64,000 nt of DNA from Nitrospirales bacterium (GTDB lineage Bacteria > Nitrospirota > Nitrospiria > Nitrospirales > UBA8639): positions 124,001-188,000 of the forward strand of contig JAJDBP010000032.1 in NCBI GenBank assembly GCA_029261295.1, in the 5' to 3' direction. Under the pieces are notes generated by a model. It did not search any database. It saw only the letters and a list, made by a program, of their open reading frames with translations, and had not been told where the DNA came from. Numbering within the stretch: the first letter of the stretch is position 1; every line of letters starts with the position of its first letter. This document shows, one piece after another, positions 45,571-53,206 of the stretch. The position numbers and the translations under genes were made by a program.

Positions 45571-46593
45571 ATGGCATGGGAACCTAAAGATCCGTGGGGC
45601 GGCAGTGGGCAAGATCCACTCGATGAAGCGTTGCGCAAAGCCCAAGATTCAATCAAAAACCTTGTTCCCGGACGAGGTTTTAAATCCATCATCTATATTG
45701 TCCTTATTGTCTTAGCACTCTGGCAATCCGTCTTTATTGTTGCACCTGATGAACAAGGTCTGGTGAAACGCTTCGGGGATATTGTCCGAGTAGTTGAGTC
45801 TGGCCCTCACTTTAAAGTTCCTTTTGCGGAAACGGTTGATACCCCTAAGATTGAAAAACTCCACCGGGTGGAAGTGGGCTTCCGCACAGACCGAGGACGT
45901 ACGAGATTCGTTCCTCGTGAGGCGTTAATGCTCACGGGAGATATGAACATTCTCTCCCTTGAGTTTATCGTCCAGTATAAAATTAATGATGCCAAAAAAT
46001 ATCTTTACCAAGTCGCGAATGTTGAAAACACGATTCACAATTCTGCTGAAGCCGCCATGCGAGAAGTCATTGGTAAAAGTAAAATTGACGAAGCCTTGAC
46101 CGTAGGAAAAGCGGAAATTCAACAAAACGCCCAGATCTTACTCCAAGGCATACTCGATCAATACCAAGCTGGGGTACAGATCGCGACCATTCAATTACAA
46201 GATGTGAATCCACCGGAAGCCGTTGCCGGCGCATTCAAGGACGTCGCCAGCGCGAAGGAAGATCGGGAAAAGCTCATCAATCAAGCCCACGGCTTTCGAA
46301 ACGATCTCATTCCCAGAGCCAAGGGGGAAGCGGCTCAACAAATCAATCAAGCCAAAGCCTATGCCCAATCCAGAATTAGCCGTTCCGAAGGGGAAGCCAA
46401 TCATTTCCTCCAAACCTTAAAAGAATACAAGCAAGGAAAAGACGTGATTAGCAAACGCGTGTATATCGAAACCATGGAAGAAGTCCTGTCCAATACCGAA
46501 AAAATCATTCTCGATTCCAATGCCGCGAAAAACGTGTTGCCCTATCTTCCTTTAGGTAGTCTCGGCAAAACTCGTGGAGGTGGCGCACAATGA
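45571..46593 (+). CDS. hflK: HflK, SPFH-domain membrane protein
   Basis: 340 residues. It has a cytoplasmic Gly-rich start (WGGSGQDPLDEALRK), one membrane segment (IIYIVLIVLALWQSVFIVA), and an SPFH/band 7 domain (DEQGLVKRFGDIVRVVESGP). With HflC it forms the periplasmic cage that modulates the FtsH protease. The tail lacks the long Gly/Asn region of some homologues. It overlaps hflC as ATGA. Confidence 0.95.
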   Translation: MAWEPKDPWGGSGQDPLDEALRKAQDSIKNLVPGRGFKSIIYIVLIVLALWQSVFIVAPDEQGLVKRFGDIVRVVESGPHFKVPFAETVDTPKIEKLHRVEVGFRTDRGRTRFVPREALMLTGDMNILSLEFIVQYKINDAKKYLYQVANVENTIHNSAEAAMREVIGKSKIDEALTVGKAEIQQNAQILLQGILDQYQAGVQIATIQLQDVNPPEAVAGAFKDVASAKEDREKLINQAHGFRNDLIPRAKGEAAQQINQAKAYAQSRISRSEGEANHFLQTLKEYKQGKDVISKRVYIETMEEVLSNTEKIILDSNAAKNVLPYLPLGSLGKTRGGGAQ

Positions 46594-47447
46594 AACAAAA
46601 CCTCATTCTCGGCATCGTCTTAGTTTTTGGACTTCTTATAACTTTGGGGCTCTCTCCATTTTTTGTTGTTGACCTAACGGAAACCGCCATTGTGGTCGCA
46701 TTGGGAAAACCGCAACGGACCATCACGGAGCCAGGACTTAAATTCAAAATTCCCTTCTACCACCAAGTCACATTCTTTGATAAACGGTTCCTTGACTATG
46801 ATGCTCCGGCCAGAGATGTCATCACGAGCGATAAAAAGTCCATGGTTATCGACAATTTTGCCAAATGGCGGATAGTGGATCCGTTGAAAGTCTATCAAGC
46901 CTTTCAGACACAACGAGGTGCCCTTCAACGCTTAGATGACATTGTGTATTCTGAACTGCGCGTGGAATTGGGGCGACATGAACTCGCAGAAATTGTTTCT
47001 GCTAACAGGGCAATCATTATGAAACTCGTCTCTGATCGATCCAATGAAAAAGCGTCGGTGTATGGGTTAGAAGTTTTAGACGTACGGATCAAACGCGCCG
47101 ACCTACCAGAACAAAACGAAAAAGCGATTTTCCAACGAATGCAGGCTGAGCGTGAACGACAAGCTAAGCAATATCGAGCAGAAGGTGAAGAAGAGGCCCA
47201 AAAAATCCGCTCTGAGGCTGAGAAAGATAAAGAGATTATCTTAGCTGAAGCCTATAAGACGTCCCAAGAACTACGAGGGAATGGGGAAGCCCAAGCCTAT
47301 AAAATCTATGCCACTGCCTACAAGCAAGCCCCAAAGTTTTTTGAATTTGTCCGAACAATGGAAGCCTACAAAAAAGTCTTTGCGAAAGATACCACCATGG
47401 TTCTCACGCCAGACTCCGAATTTCTTAAATACCTCAAAAAACGCTAG
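46590..47447 (+). CDS. hflC: HflC, SPFH-domain partner of HflK
   Basis: 285 residues. N-terminal membrane anchor (LILGIVLVFGLLITLGL), then band 7 (TAIVVALGKPQRTITEPGLK), then a long coiled coil (ERERQAKQYRAEGEEEAQKI). Size and order match E. coli hflKC. Coupled to hflK by a 4-bp overlap. Confidence 0.95.
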   Translation: MKQNLILGIVLVFGLLITLGLSPFFVVDLTETAIVVALGKPQRTITEPGLKFKIPFYHQVTFFDKRFLDYDAPARDVITSDKKSMVIDNFAKWRIVDPLKVYQAFQTQRGALQRLDDIVYSELRVELGRHELAEIVSANRAIIMKLVSDRSNEKASVYGLEVLDVRIKRADLPEQNEKAIFQRMQAERERQAKQYRAEGEEEAQKIRSEAEKDKEIILAEAYKTSQELRGNGEAQAYKIYATAYKQAPKFFEFVRTMEAYKKVFAKDTTMVLTPDSEFLKYLKKR

Positions 47448-47509
47448 ACGAGGGCCTTACTCCCACTCGACCAAGCTATTCCTTCTCGCCGTTCTCCGTC
47501 TATTCGCGC

Positions 47510-48172
47510 ATGGCTAATCCCGAACACGTTCAACTGTTGATTGAGGGTGGCGTTGCCGAATGGAATAAGTTTCGAGGTAATTCCCAATCACCGCAACCCG
47601 ACCTCAGTGGTGCCGATCTCTCCGGATACGACTTTACAAACCTGAATCTCAGCCATGCCAATTTGGAAGGCGTGGATCTCTCCGATGCCTATCTGTATCG
47701 CGCCAATCTCACGGAAGCCAATCTGACCAAAGCCAACTTCACCGAAGCCGATATCCTGGAAGCCAATTTCATTAAAGCCAATCTTTCGTTCGCGACCATG
47801 GTCGGAGCAGACTTAACAGGCACTGGATTAATTGCATGCAACTTAGAAGGCGCAAATTTCGAAGGCGCGAATCTTACTCAAGCCTCGCTGCCGTGGGGAA
47901 ATCTGACCGGAGCCAATCTTTCTAAAACAAAGTTGAAACTCACAGACTTGCGCGAAGCCAAATTGATTCAAGCGAACCTCCAAGGAGCCTCATTTCAAGA
48001 TACCTCCTTCACCGGAGCCATCCTTCAAGAAGCCAACCTTCTTGGCGTCACCCACGTCGACATCGACCTCCTCGCCAAGGCCAAAACGCTCTACCAATCC
48101 CAACTCGACCCAGAACTCAAAGATCAACTCCTCAAAGACCATCCCCATCTCTTCAATGAACCTTCCTCTTAA
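47510..48172 (+). CDS. Pentapeptide-repeat protein
   Basis: 220 residues. About 25 tandem pentapeptides of the type A(N/D)Lxx (DLSGADLSGYDFTNLNLSHA, then many ANLTEANLTKANFTEAD-like units) fold as a right-handed quadrilateral beta helix. A short N-terminal cap (HVQLLIEGGVAEWNKFRG) is present, and the helix is followed by about 35 residues of a non-repeat tail. Function is not predictable; some members mimic DNA and protect gyrase. It begins 60 bp after hflC. Confidence 0.88.
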   Translation: MANPEHVQLLIEGGVAEWNKFRGNSQSPQPDLSGADLSGYDFTNLNLSHANLEGVDLSDAYLYRANLTEANLTKANFTEADILEANFIKANLSFATMVGADLTGTGLIACNLEGANFEGANLTQASLPWGNLTGANLSKTKLKLTDLREAKLIQANLQGASFQDTSFTGAILQEANLLGVTHVDIDLLAKAKTLYQSQLDPELKDQLLKDHPHLFNEPSS

Positions 48173-48432
48173 CGTAGGGGATTTGTCATAGCACCCCAAC
48201 CCCACTGACGGTTTTTTAAAACCCTGTGGAGCAATTTAGCCATAGAGGGCGCTTCCCCTTCTAAACCAATCATTGAAGGAAGAAGAATTTTCTACCACAG
48301 CAAGATGGACAAGAAATTTGTTATGATGACCTTAGATTGGCCATTCAAAAATTGAGCCCTATCAAAAAACAAATGGTATTTTGAACTATCCCAGTGGCAG
48401 GAAACTGCAAAGTCCATCATAAGGAGAACGCC

Positions 48433-48909
48433 ATGAAGACTCATCGCATCGTACGTTTTGGTAAGTCATTATTGTTAATTGTCATCTTTGCTTTAATTGG
48501 AGCCACTTCTAGTTTGAGCCTGGCTGAAACGGAACGCTCTTTGTATGAACGCCTTGGTGGCTATGATGCTATCTCAGGCGTCGTTGATGTGTTTCTTATC
48601 AAAGTTTGGGAAGACCCGGTCGTGGGACGTTTTTTTGTAGGGATGGGCACGGATACCCGCAACCAATTGAGGCAAAAAAATAAGAATCTGATGTGTGCAA
48701 ATACCGGTGGCCCTTGTAATAAAATCAATCGCCCATTAGGCGAGGCCCATGTCGGCTTGGGGATTACAGACAAAGAATTCGATATCGTTGCTGGTCATTT
48801 AGTGACCACCTTAAAAGAATTCAAAGTTCCTCAAAAGGAATTCGATGAACTCATGACAAAAGTCGGCGGTCTCCGCGACTATGTGGTGGAGGCAAGAATT
48901 AAGAAATAA
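48433..48909 (+). CDS. Exported group I truncated hemoglobin
   Basis: 158 residues. A signal peptide (SLLLIVIFALIGATSSLSLA) is followed by a globin of about 120 residues: SLYERLGGYDAISGVVDVFL, the CANTGGPCNK loop, and the proximal His in GEAHVGLGITDKEFDIV. B10 is Leu rather than the Tyr of M. tuberculosis trHbN. Start chosen at MKTHRIVRF because AAGGAG lies 7 bases upstream. Export to the periplasm suggests NO or O2 chemistry outside the cytoplasm, which would suit a nitrogen-cycling organism, but this is inference. Confidence 0.85.
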   Translation: MKTHRIVRFGKSLLLIVIFALIGATSSLSLAETERSLYERLGGYDAISGVVDVFLIKVWEDPVVGRFFVGMGTDTRNQLRQKNKNLMCANTGGPCNKINRPLGEAHVGLGITDKEFDIVAGHLVTTLKEFKVPQKEFDELMTKVGGLRDYVVEARIKK

Positions 48910-48918
48910 GCTGAACCA

Positions 48919-49863
48919 CTATTTTCGGCGGATGGCCACTAGGCGGCCAATTATTTCTTGAGGAAGGTTTGCGGGAGGGGCACTCAGGTCAATTCGTGGT
49001 CCAACACCTTGAACCAGCTTGGGTCCTACCGACGTGTTGATGATGCCTTTAATACGTAATGTTTTGAGCGGTTGAAGTTGCTGGATGAGGTCTTCTGGCG
49101 TGATGTTGTCCGGAAAGGAGAGCTCTTGGGCCTCAAAGGCTTCATGCGTGTGAGGGAGAATTTCTGGCTTGCTTTTACGCTTGGATGAATTCGATGGCGA
49201 GAGAGCAGGAGGAAAGACCACCGACGTATCGATCTTCCCCTGAATACTTCGAATGAACGGGGCATCAGGAGCCATATCCAGCAGAAGACGTTCTACTCCT
49301 CCCAAGGAGTCTTCTGCCACTAAATCAATTTTATTGACTACCACGATATCGGCCGACGACACTTGCTGTTCAAAGGTGCCTTCTAAATCCCGGCCTTCCG
49401 CAACTTGCTCAGCATTGGCCACCACAACGGCCAGGCTTTCTCCAACCCATTCGGTGAGTGGTTCACGCCAAAAAGTCATCAGTGTTTCAAAGGGTAGGGC
49501 GACACCGGAGGTTTCAACCACAACCCGGTCTGGGCGTATGGTCTCCCATAAGTTCTGAAGCGTTTCCAGTAATTCATTCGTCAATTGACAGCAAACACAG
49601 CCGCCTTCCAACTCGACATATCCTGGGCCACCAGCTTCTTGTAGTAATGCCCGATCAATTCCCAATTCGCCAAATTCATTAGAGACCACGGCCAACTTCA
49701 AACCCTGTTGTTGCGCATCCACGATAAGATGCTTTACGAGAGTGGTTTTCCCTGCGCCTAAAAATCCAGAAACGACTAAGGCCGGTACACCCAGGAGAGG
49801 CTTAACGGATTCATGTTGAGAGGAAAAAGAATGGAATTCAGTGGTCATAACGTGGGCAATCAA
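48919..49863 (-). CDS. CobW/P47K-type G3E GTPase
   Basis: 314 residues (309 if the second ATG at 49848 is used). Walker A VSGFLGAGKTTLVKHL; the metal motif CxCC in ELEGGCVCCQL; the G3E Glu; NKIDLV for GTP specificity. These proteins deliver Zn, Co or other metals to target enzymes. No target gene or Zur-type site is visible close by, so the metal is not known. The C-terminal CobW domain (KTLRIKGIINT) is short. Confidence 0.88.
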   Translation of the reverse strand: MIAHVMTTEFHSFSSQHESVKPLLGVPALVVSGFLGAGKTTLVKHLIVDAQQQGLKLAVVSNEFGELGIDRALLQEAGGPGYVELEGGCVCCQLTNELLETLQNLWETIRPDRVVVETSGVALPFETLMTFWREPLTEWVGESLAVVVANAEQVAEGRDLEGTFEQQVSSADIVVVNKIDLVAEDSLGGVERLLLDMAPDAPFIRSIQGKIDTSVVFPPALSPSNSSKRKSKPEILPHTHEAFEAQELSFPDNITPEDLIQQLQPLKTLRIKGIINTSVGPKLVQGVGPRIDLSAPPANLPQEIIGRLVAIRRK

Positions 49864-49896
49864 CTAGGATTGATGATTGAAAGTAGTTCAACGCTT

Positions 49897-49935
49897 CTAC
49901 CTCCCCTACCCCTCCTTACAAAGGAGGGGAACTTT
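49897..49935. repeat. CCCCTCCTT dispersed palindromic repeat, copy 1
   Basis: CTACCTCCCCTACCCCTCCTT then ACAAAGGAGGGGAA: CCCCTCCTT pairs with AAGGAGGGG. Similar copies lie at 50997 and 61367. Confidence 0.8.
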
Positions 49936-49992
49936 TGATACTCAAACTAAATCTTGGCTCTCTTAGTTTAAGCCGAAAGATTCAAATCTTAT

Positions 49993-50751
49993 TTAATGAG
50001 GACTAATTTCGTACACTAAGGTCACCGTACCACGCACCGCGATTTCTCCAGCTGAAACTGAAGCTCCGCCTCCGCCCTCTGCGGCCATCGCAGCACTGGC
50101 CATCCGATAATGTCTGGATGGTGCCACCACCGATACACCGCCCTCCATGACTTTCATAATTCTGACTAACTTCAGCGATAACGATTGCGCCAAAGTCTCA
50201 GCTTTCGTCTGCGCTTTTGATGCAGCAACTTGCAAGACTTTCAGTTTGTTCGGCTGCTCATCTTGTAACCCCCAAGAAATACCTGAAAACCGATTCGCTC
50301 CCACTTTTAAGACACGATCCACGACTTTTCCGACAATGTCCAAATTTCGTACTTCCACATTGACCTGATGGACCACTCGATAACCAATGATACGAGGAAT
50401 CGTCTGCTCCAACGATCCACCTTTTGATCGTCGTACCGGAGGAGGATATTCAGGAATGACATTCAAGGAGGTCGTTTGGATAAATTTTGATGGGATCTTT
50501 AATTGTTGGCATTCCTTCAGGACTCGCGCCATGCGTTCCTGGTTTTCTTCTTGGACTTTCGCCAATTTTCCTCCAACGGTTTCTACGGCAAAACTTAACA
50601 CGGCCTTGTCAGGAGGGACGTTCATTTTTCCTTCGGCAGAAACGGTCAGACGCGGCTGGTCTTGCTCTTCACCTCCAGCCCACCCCTGAACGGGTAGCAC
50701 CATCAATAGCACACAGCTCAACAATAATGATGATTTTATGGTCTTGAACAT
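49993..50751 (-). CDS. SIMPL-domain (DUF541) periplasmic protein
   Basis: 252 residues from MFKTIKSSLLLSCVLLMVLP, a signal peptide ending near WAGG. The SIMPL pattern is RLTVSAEGKMNVPPDKAVLS and later TSLNVIPEYPPP, VNVEVRNLDIVGKVVDRVLK. Function of the family is uncertain; some members affect oxidative stress or membrane proteins. The open frame extends 64 codons upstream without looking like protein, so the start was placed at the signal peptide. Confidence 0.8.
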   Translation of the reverse strand: MFKTIKSSLLLSCVLLMVLPVQGWAGGEEQDQPRLTVSAEGKMNVPPDKAVLSFAVETVGGKLAKVQEENQERMARVLKECQQLKIPSKFIQTTSLNVIPEYPPPVRRSKGGSLEQTIPRIIGYRVVHQVNVEVRNLDIVGKVVDRVLKVGANRFSGISWGLQDEQPNKLKVLQVAASKAQTKAETLAQSLSLKLVRIMKVMEGGVSVVAPSRHYRMASAAMAAEGGGGASVSAGEIAVRGTVTLVYEISPH

Positions 50752-50790
50752 TGACAAACCCCACAGATGTTTTTGAGAATGTCTTCTATT

Positions 50791-50976
50791 ATGACTACAC
50801 CCAACACAGCTTCGGCTCAAACAGCACCTTCCTCGGAAATTCCTGACCGACTTTGCACATGGTGCCAAGCCACCATGATGAAACGACTTGTGGGGGAGGG
50901 CCGCTTTATCCATTACACCTGCCCCAAATGTATTTTCCAACATACGTCCAAAGTGCAGACAGCGGCCAGCTCCTAA
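50791..50976 (+). CDS. Small zinc-ribbon-like protein
   Basis: 61 residues from MTTPNTASAQ (an earlier ATG at 50767 is possible). Four cysteines in two pairs, LCTWCQATMM and YTCPKCIF, with a His between, suggest a small zinc ribbon. Divergent from the SIMPL gene with 39 bp between starts. Not a known named protein. Confidence 0.5.
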   Translation: MTTPNTASAQTAPSSEIPDRLCTWCQATMMKRLVGEGRFIHYTCPKCIFQHTSKVQTAASS

Positions 50977-50996
50977 TCTTTCTAAGTTACTGATAA

Positions 50997-51037
50997 CTCT
51001 ACCTCCCCTAACCCCTCCTTACAAAGGCGGGGGGAAA
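50997..51037. repeat. CCCCTCCTT dispersed palindromic repeat, copy 2
   Basis: CTCTACCTCCCCTAACCCCT then CCTTACAAAGGCGGGGGGAA. One base in the right arm (GGCGGGG) differs from copies 1 and 3. Confidence 0.8.
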
Positions 51038-51091
51038 TCTGGCCAAAACCTTTAAGAGGTCTGTTGATTTCAGCCAGCACAGGCTCTAAAA

Positions 51092-51111
51092 ATTTTCTGA
51101 TATCAGAAAAT
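51092..51111. other. Perfect 20-bp palindrome
   Basis: ATTTTCTGATATCAGAAAAT reads the same on both strands. It lies 3 bp from the left end of the 121-bp repeat copy and may be an operator or a hairpin. Function unknown. Confidence 0.6.
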
Positions 51112-51114
51112 GAC

Positions 51115-51235
51115 GGGAATGGTCAAAAAAGTCATCCAGCAAGGCCGCAGTCCTTTTGGTGCGCGGAGCGTACTTCTAGTACGTGAGCTCAGCAAAAAGG
51201 CGAGAACGCCGCTGATGGCTTTTTTGACCATTCCC
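51115..51235. repeat. 121-bp palindromic dispersed repeat, copy 1
   Basis: Starts GGGAATGGTCAAAAAAGTCA and ends TGGCTTTTTTGACCATTCCC, so the ends pair in a long stem; the middle contains GCGCGGAGCGTAC and AGTACGTGAGC. It ends exactly before the traB-like stop codon (51236) and could work as its terminator. Copy 2 is at 58776. Confidence 0.85.
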
Positions 51236-52465
51236 TTAGAATAAATTTGAGACAATGCGCGTCCCGCCAACCCATGTCCCGATAATGCTTCCAATAGTTG
51301 GGAGCAGAAAGGCGAGAAAGACGCGTAACAACCGGCTTTTCCACCATCGGCGTGGAATCGCAATATCTTCGGCGACCGTTTGAAAATCCCTGACGATTGG
51401 GGGCTGCAAGTAGGCTTGCACAAAGGCGGTCACGTAGCCCACGCCAATAACCGGCGTTAGACTCGTAAAAGGAGCGGATATAAAAGCGGTAAGGATTGTT
51501 AAAGGATGCGCCATGGCCAATATTCCTCCAATCCCACTAGGAATGCCATTGGCCAATATCCAAAACATCGCATTTTCACCGGCCGCATCTGCTCCTTTTT
51601 GCCAACCGATCCAAGCAATTGACCCGACGATTAAGAGAGGAATACTCCACCCAACCATTTTCCAGATGGGAGAAACAGGGGGCACATAATTCAAGGCTTC
51701 GAGGTCGACGGATTTTTGTTGATTAATCGTTTGGCAAATACCTGCCACATGTCCAGCCCCCACAACTGCTATCGTCCGTTTCCCTGGCGCTTCCACCATT
51801 TTTTTCGCTAAAAACCGATCACGCTCATCAATCAACACTACCTTCAGTGTGGGCACTTCTTTGCCGAGCTCTTTCATCATTTCGGATAGCACATCTTGTT
51901 TCTTCAGATTACGGATTTCATCCTCAGAAACCTCTGTGGTATCAAAAATACTGAGCATGAGAGAAGAGACGAGTAAGCTCTTACGCCAAAACGGGGTGTT
52001 GCGCCAAGCCCGTCGCATCGTCACTCGCACATCGCGATCACCAAGCGTCACCGGAATATTATGCTTCTCAGCCATTCGAATTGCTTCGAGCATTTCCGTT
52101 CCCGGCAACACACCCAATTTATCCCCTAATCGTTTTTGAAAAGAGGCTAGCACCAAATTAACCATGAGTGTGCTCAGTTGCTGACGACGAATGATTTCTT
52201 TAAGGTCGAGTGACTCCCAACGATTCGGATTGGAAATAGCCTCAAAGCGCTTTTCATCTAATTCGACACAGATTCCATCAGCCTGCTCCTGCTCTATGAC
52301 CAACTTGACTAATTCAACCGATTCTTGTGACACATGGGCAGTGCCAATGAGGATGATCGTCTTGTCGCCAGCGGTTAAGACCGTGACATCGGACTCATAC
52401 TGACCAAGAAGACCTGTTGGGGAATTTGGTGATGAAGAAAGCGAAGAATCATCCATATCTGACAT
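51236..52465 (-). CDS. TraB/PrgY-like membrane protein
   Basis: 409 residues. The TraB domain has IILIGTAHVSQESVELVKLV, ICVELDEKRFEAI, LGDRDVRVTMRRAW and AVVGAGHVAGI; the conserved His and Glu fit the proposed protease-like site of the TIKI/TraB clan. The C-terminal 150 residues hold several membrane segments. PrgY of Enterococcus reduces pheromone activity; for the chromosomal homologues the role is unknown. A 121-bp palindromic repeat abuts its stop. Confidence 0.85.
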   Translation of the reverse strand: MSDMDDSSLSSSPNSPTGLLGQYESDVTVLTAGDKTIILIGTAHVSQESVELVKLVIEQEQADGICVELDEKRFEAISNPNRWESLDLKEIIRRQQLSTLMVNLVLASFQKRLGDKLGVLPGTEMLEAIRMAEKHNIPVTLGDRDVRVTMRRAWRNTPFWRKSLLVSSLMLSIFDTTEVSEDEIRNLKKQDVLSEMMKELGKEVPTLKVVLIDERDRFLAKKMVEAPGKRTIAVVGAGHVAGICQTINQQKSVDLEALNYVPPVSPIWKMVGWSIPLLIVGSIAWIGWQKGADAAGENAMFWILANGIPSGIGGILAMAHPLTILTAFISAPFTSLTPVIGVGYVTAFVQAYLQPPIVRDFQTVAEDIAIPRRWWKSRLLRVFLAFLLPTIGSIIGTWVGGTRIVSNLF

Positions 52466-52608
52466 ATTTACACCTTGGCATATTTGACAATTAAGTTGTC
52501 AAGTTTGTTCCGAGAGTTGGGCAAATACTGTGCAATTCCCTAGGTTGCAACCTTCTCTTCTCCGAGCATTCAATGCTAAAATTTCTCCTTACCATGCCCG
52601 GAAGAGAT

Positions 52609-52812
52609 ATGGATAAAGAAAAAAAGAAGCCCTCTCGCCCATCTTCCACCTGGATCTGGTTGAGTGCTGATGGGGCCAGATGGAGAATCAATCATACCTT
52701 GGATGGAACCTGGTCCTGCCCTATCGGCACAGGGGGGAAACGAGTCGGTTCCTGGGAGCCAGGGCTCCCAGCGAGCCTAGGTTCTTGGCCCGGACAAATG
52801 AATGAGGAATAG
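52609..52812 (+). CDS. Possible small protein of unknown function
   Basis: 67 residues from MDKEKKKPSRPSSTW; the frame extends upstream to 52573. Lys/Pro-rich then Trp/Gly-rich (WIWLSADGARWRI, TWSCPIGTGGKRVGSW). A GGAAGAG sequence is too close to the ATG to be ideal. No family recognised, so it may be chance. Confidence 0.35.
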   Translation: MDKEKKKPSRPSSTWIWLSADGARWRINHTLDGTWSCPIGTGGKRVGSWEPGLPASLGSWPGQMNEE

Positions 52813-52833
52813 AAACTCACAGGAGACCGTCCT

Positions 52834-53139
52834 CTAAAGATCAAAGAGGAAATTCACGTTGCCCCCACCCCAGGACTTGATCGTTCCCTCAATGCCTTTT
52901 TTATTTTCGGAATAGACCCATACGACGACATCTTCTAATTCTGTCAGTTTTTTCATCTGCTCTAAAAGTACAAGAACAATCTTTCGCCCTCGCTCTCGAT
53001 CAGCCGATAACCGGTTAAAAAATTGTTCCGTGACGTGTAGTTGAAGCAGTTTCCCTTTGACCTGAAGGCCCGTAATCTCAGGGTTCTCTCCCAACTGCTT
53101 TTTGATGCTCTCAGCAACTTCCTCATCTGTCTTAGACAT
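52834..53139 (-). CDS. Small protein of unknown function
   Basis: 101 residues, one compact domain: MSKTDEEVAESIKKQLGENP, then LLQLHVTEQFFNRLSADRER, then VVVWVYSENKKGIEGTIKSW. An alpha/beta layout with no signal or cysteines. Not recognised. It lies close to the aminopeptidase on the same strand (68 bp downstream) and may share its transcript. Confidence 0.6.
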   Translation of the reverse strand: MSKTDEEVAESIKKQLGENPEITGLQVKGKLLQLHVTEQFFNRLSADRERGRKIVLVLLEQMKKLTELEDVVVWVYSENKKGIEGTIKSWGGGNVNFLFDL

Positions 53140-53206
53140 GTTTCATCTGAATCTTCCTTATCTTTGTGGCCCAAGCCAATATTGTTAGATTTTGCTTTTG
53201 ATAACT

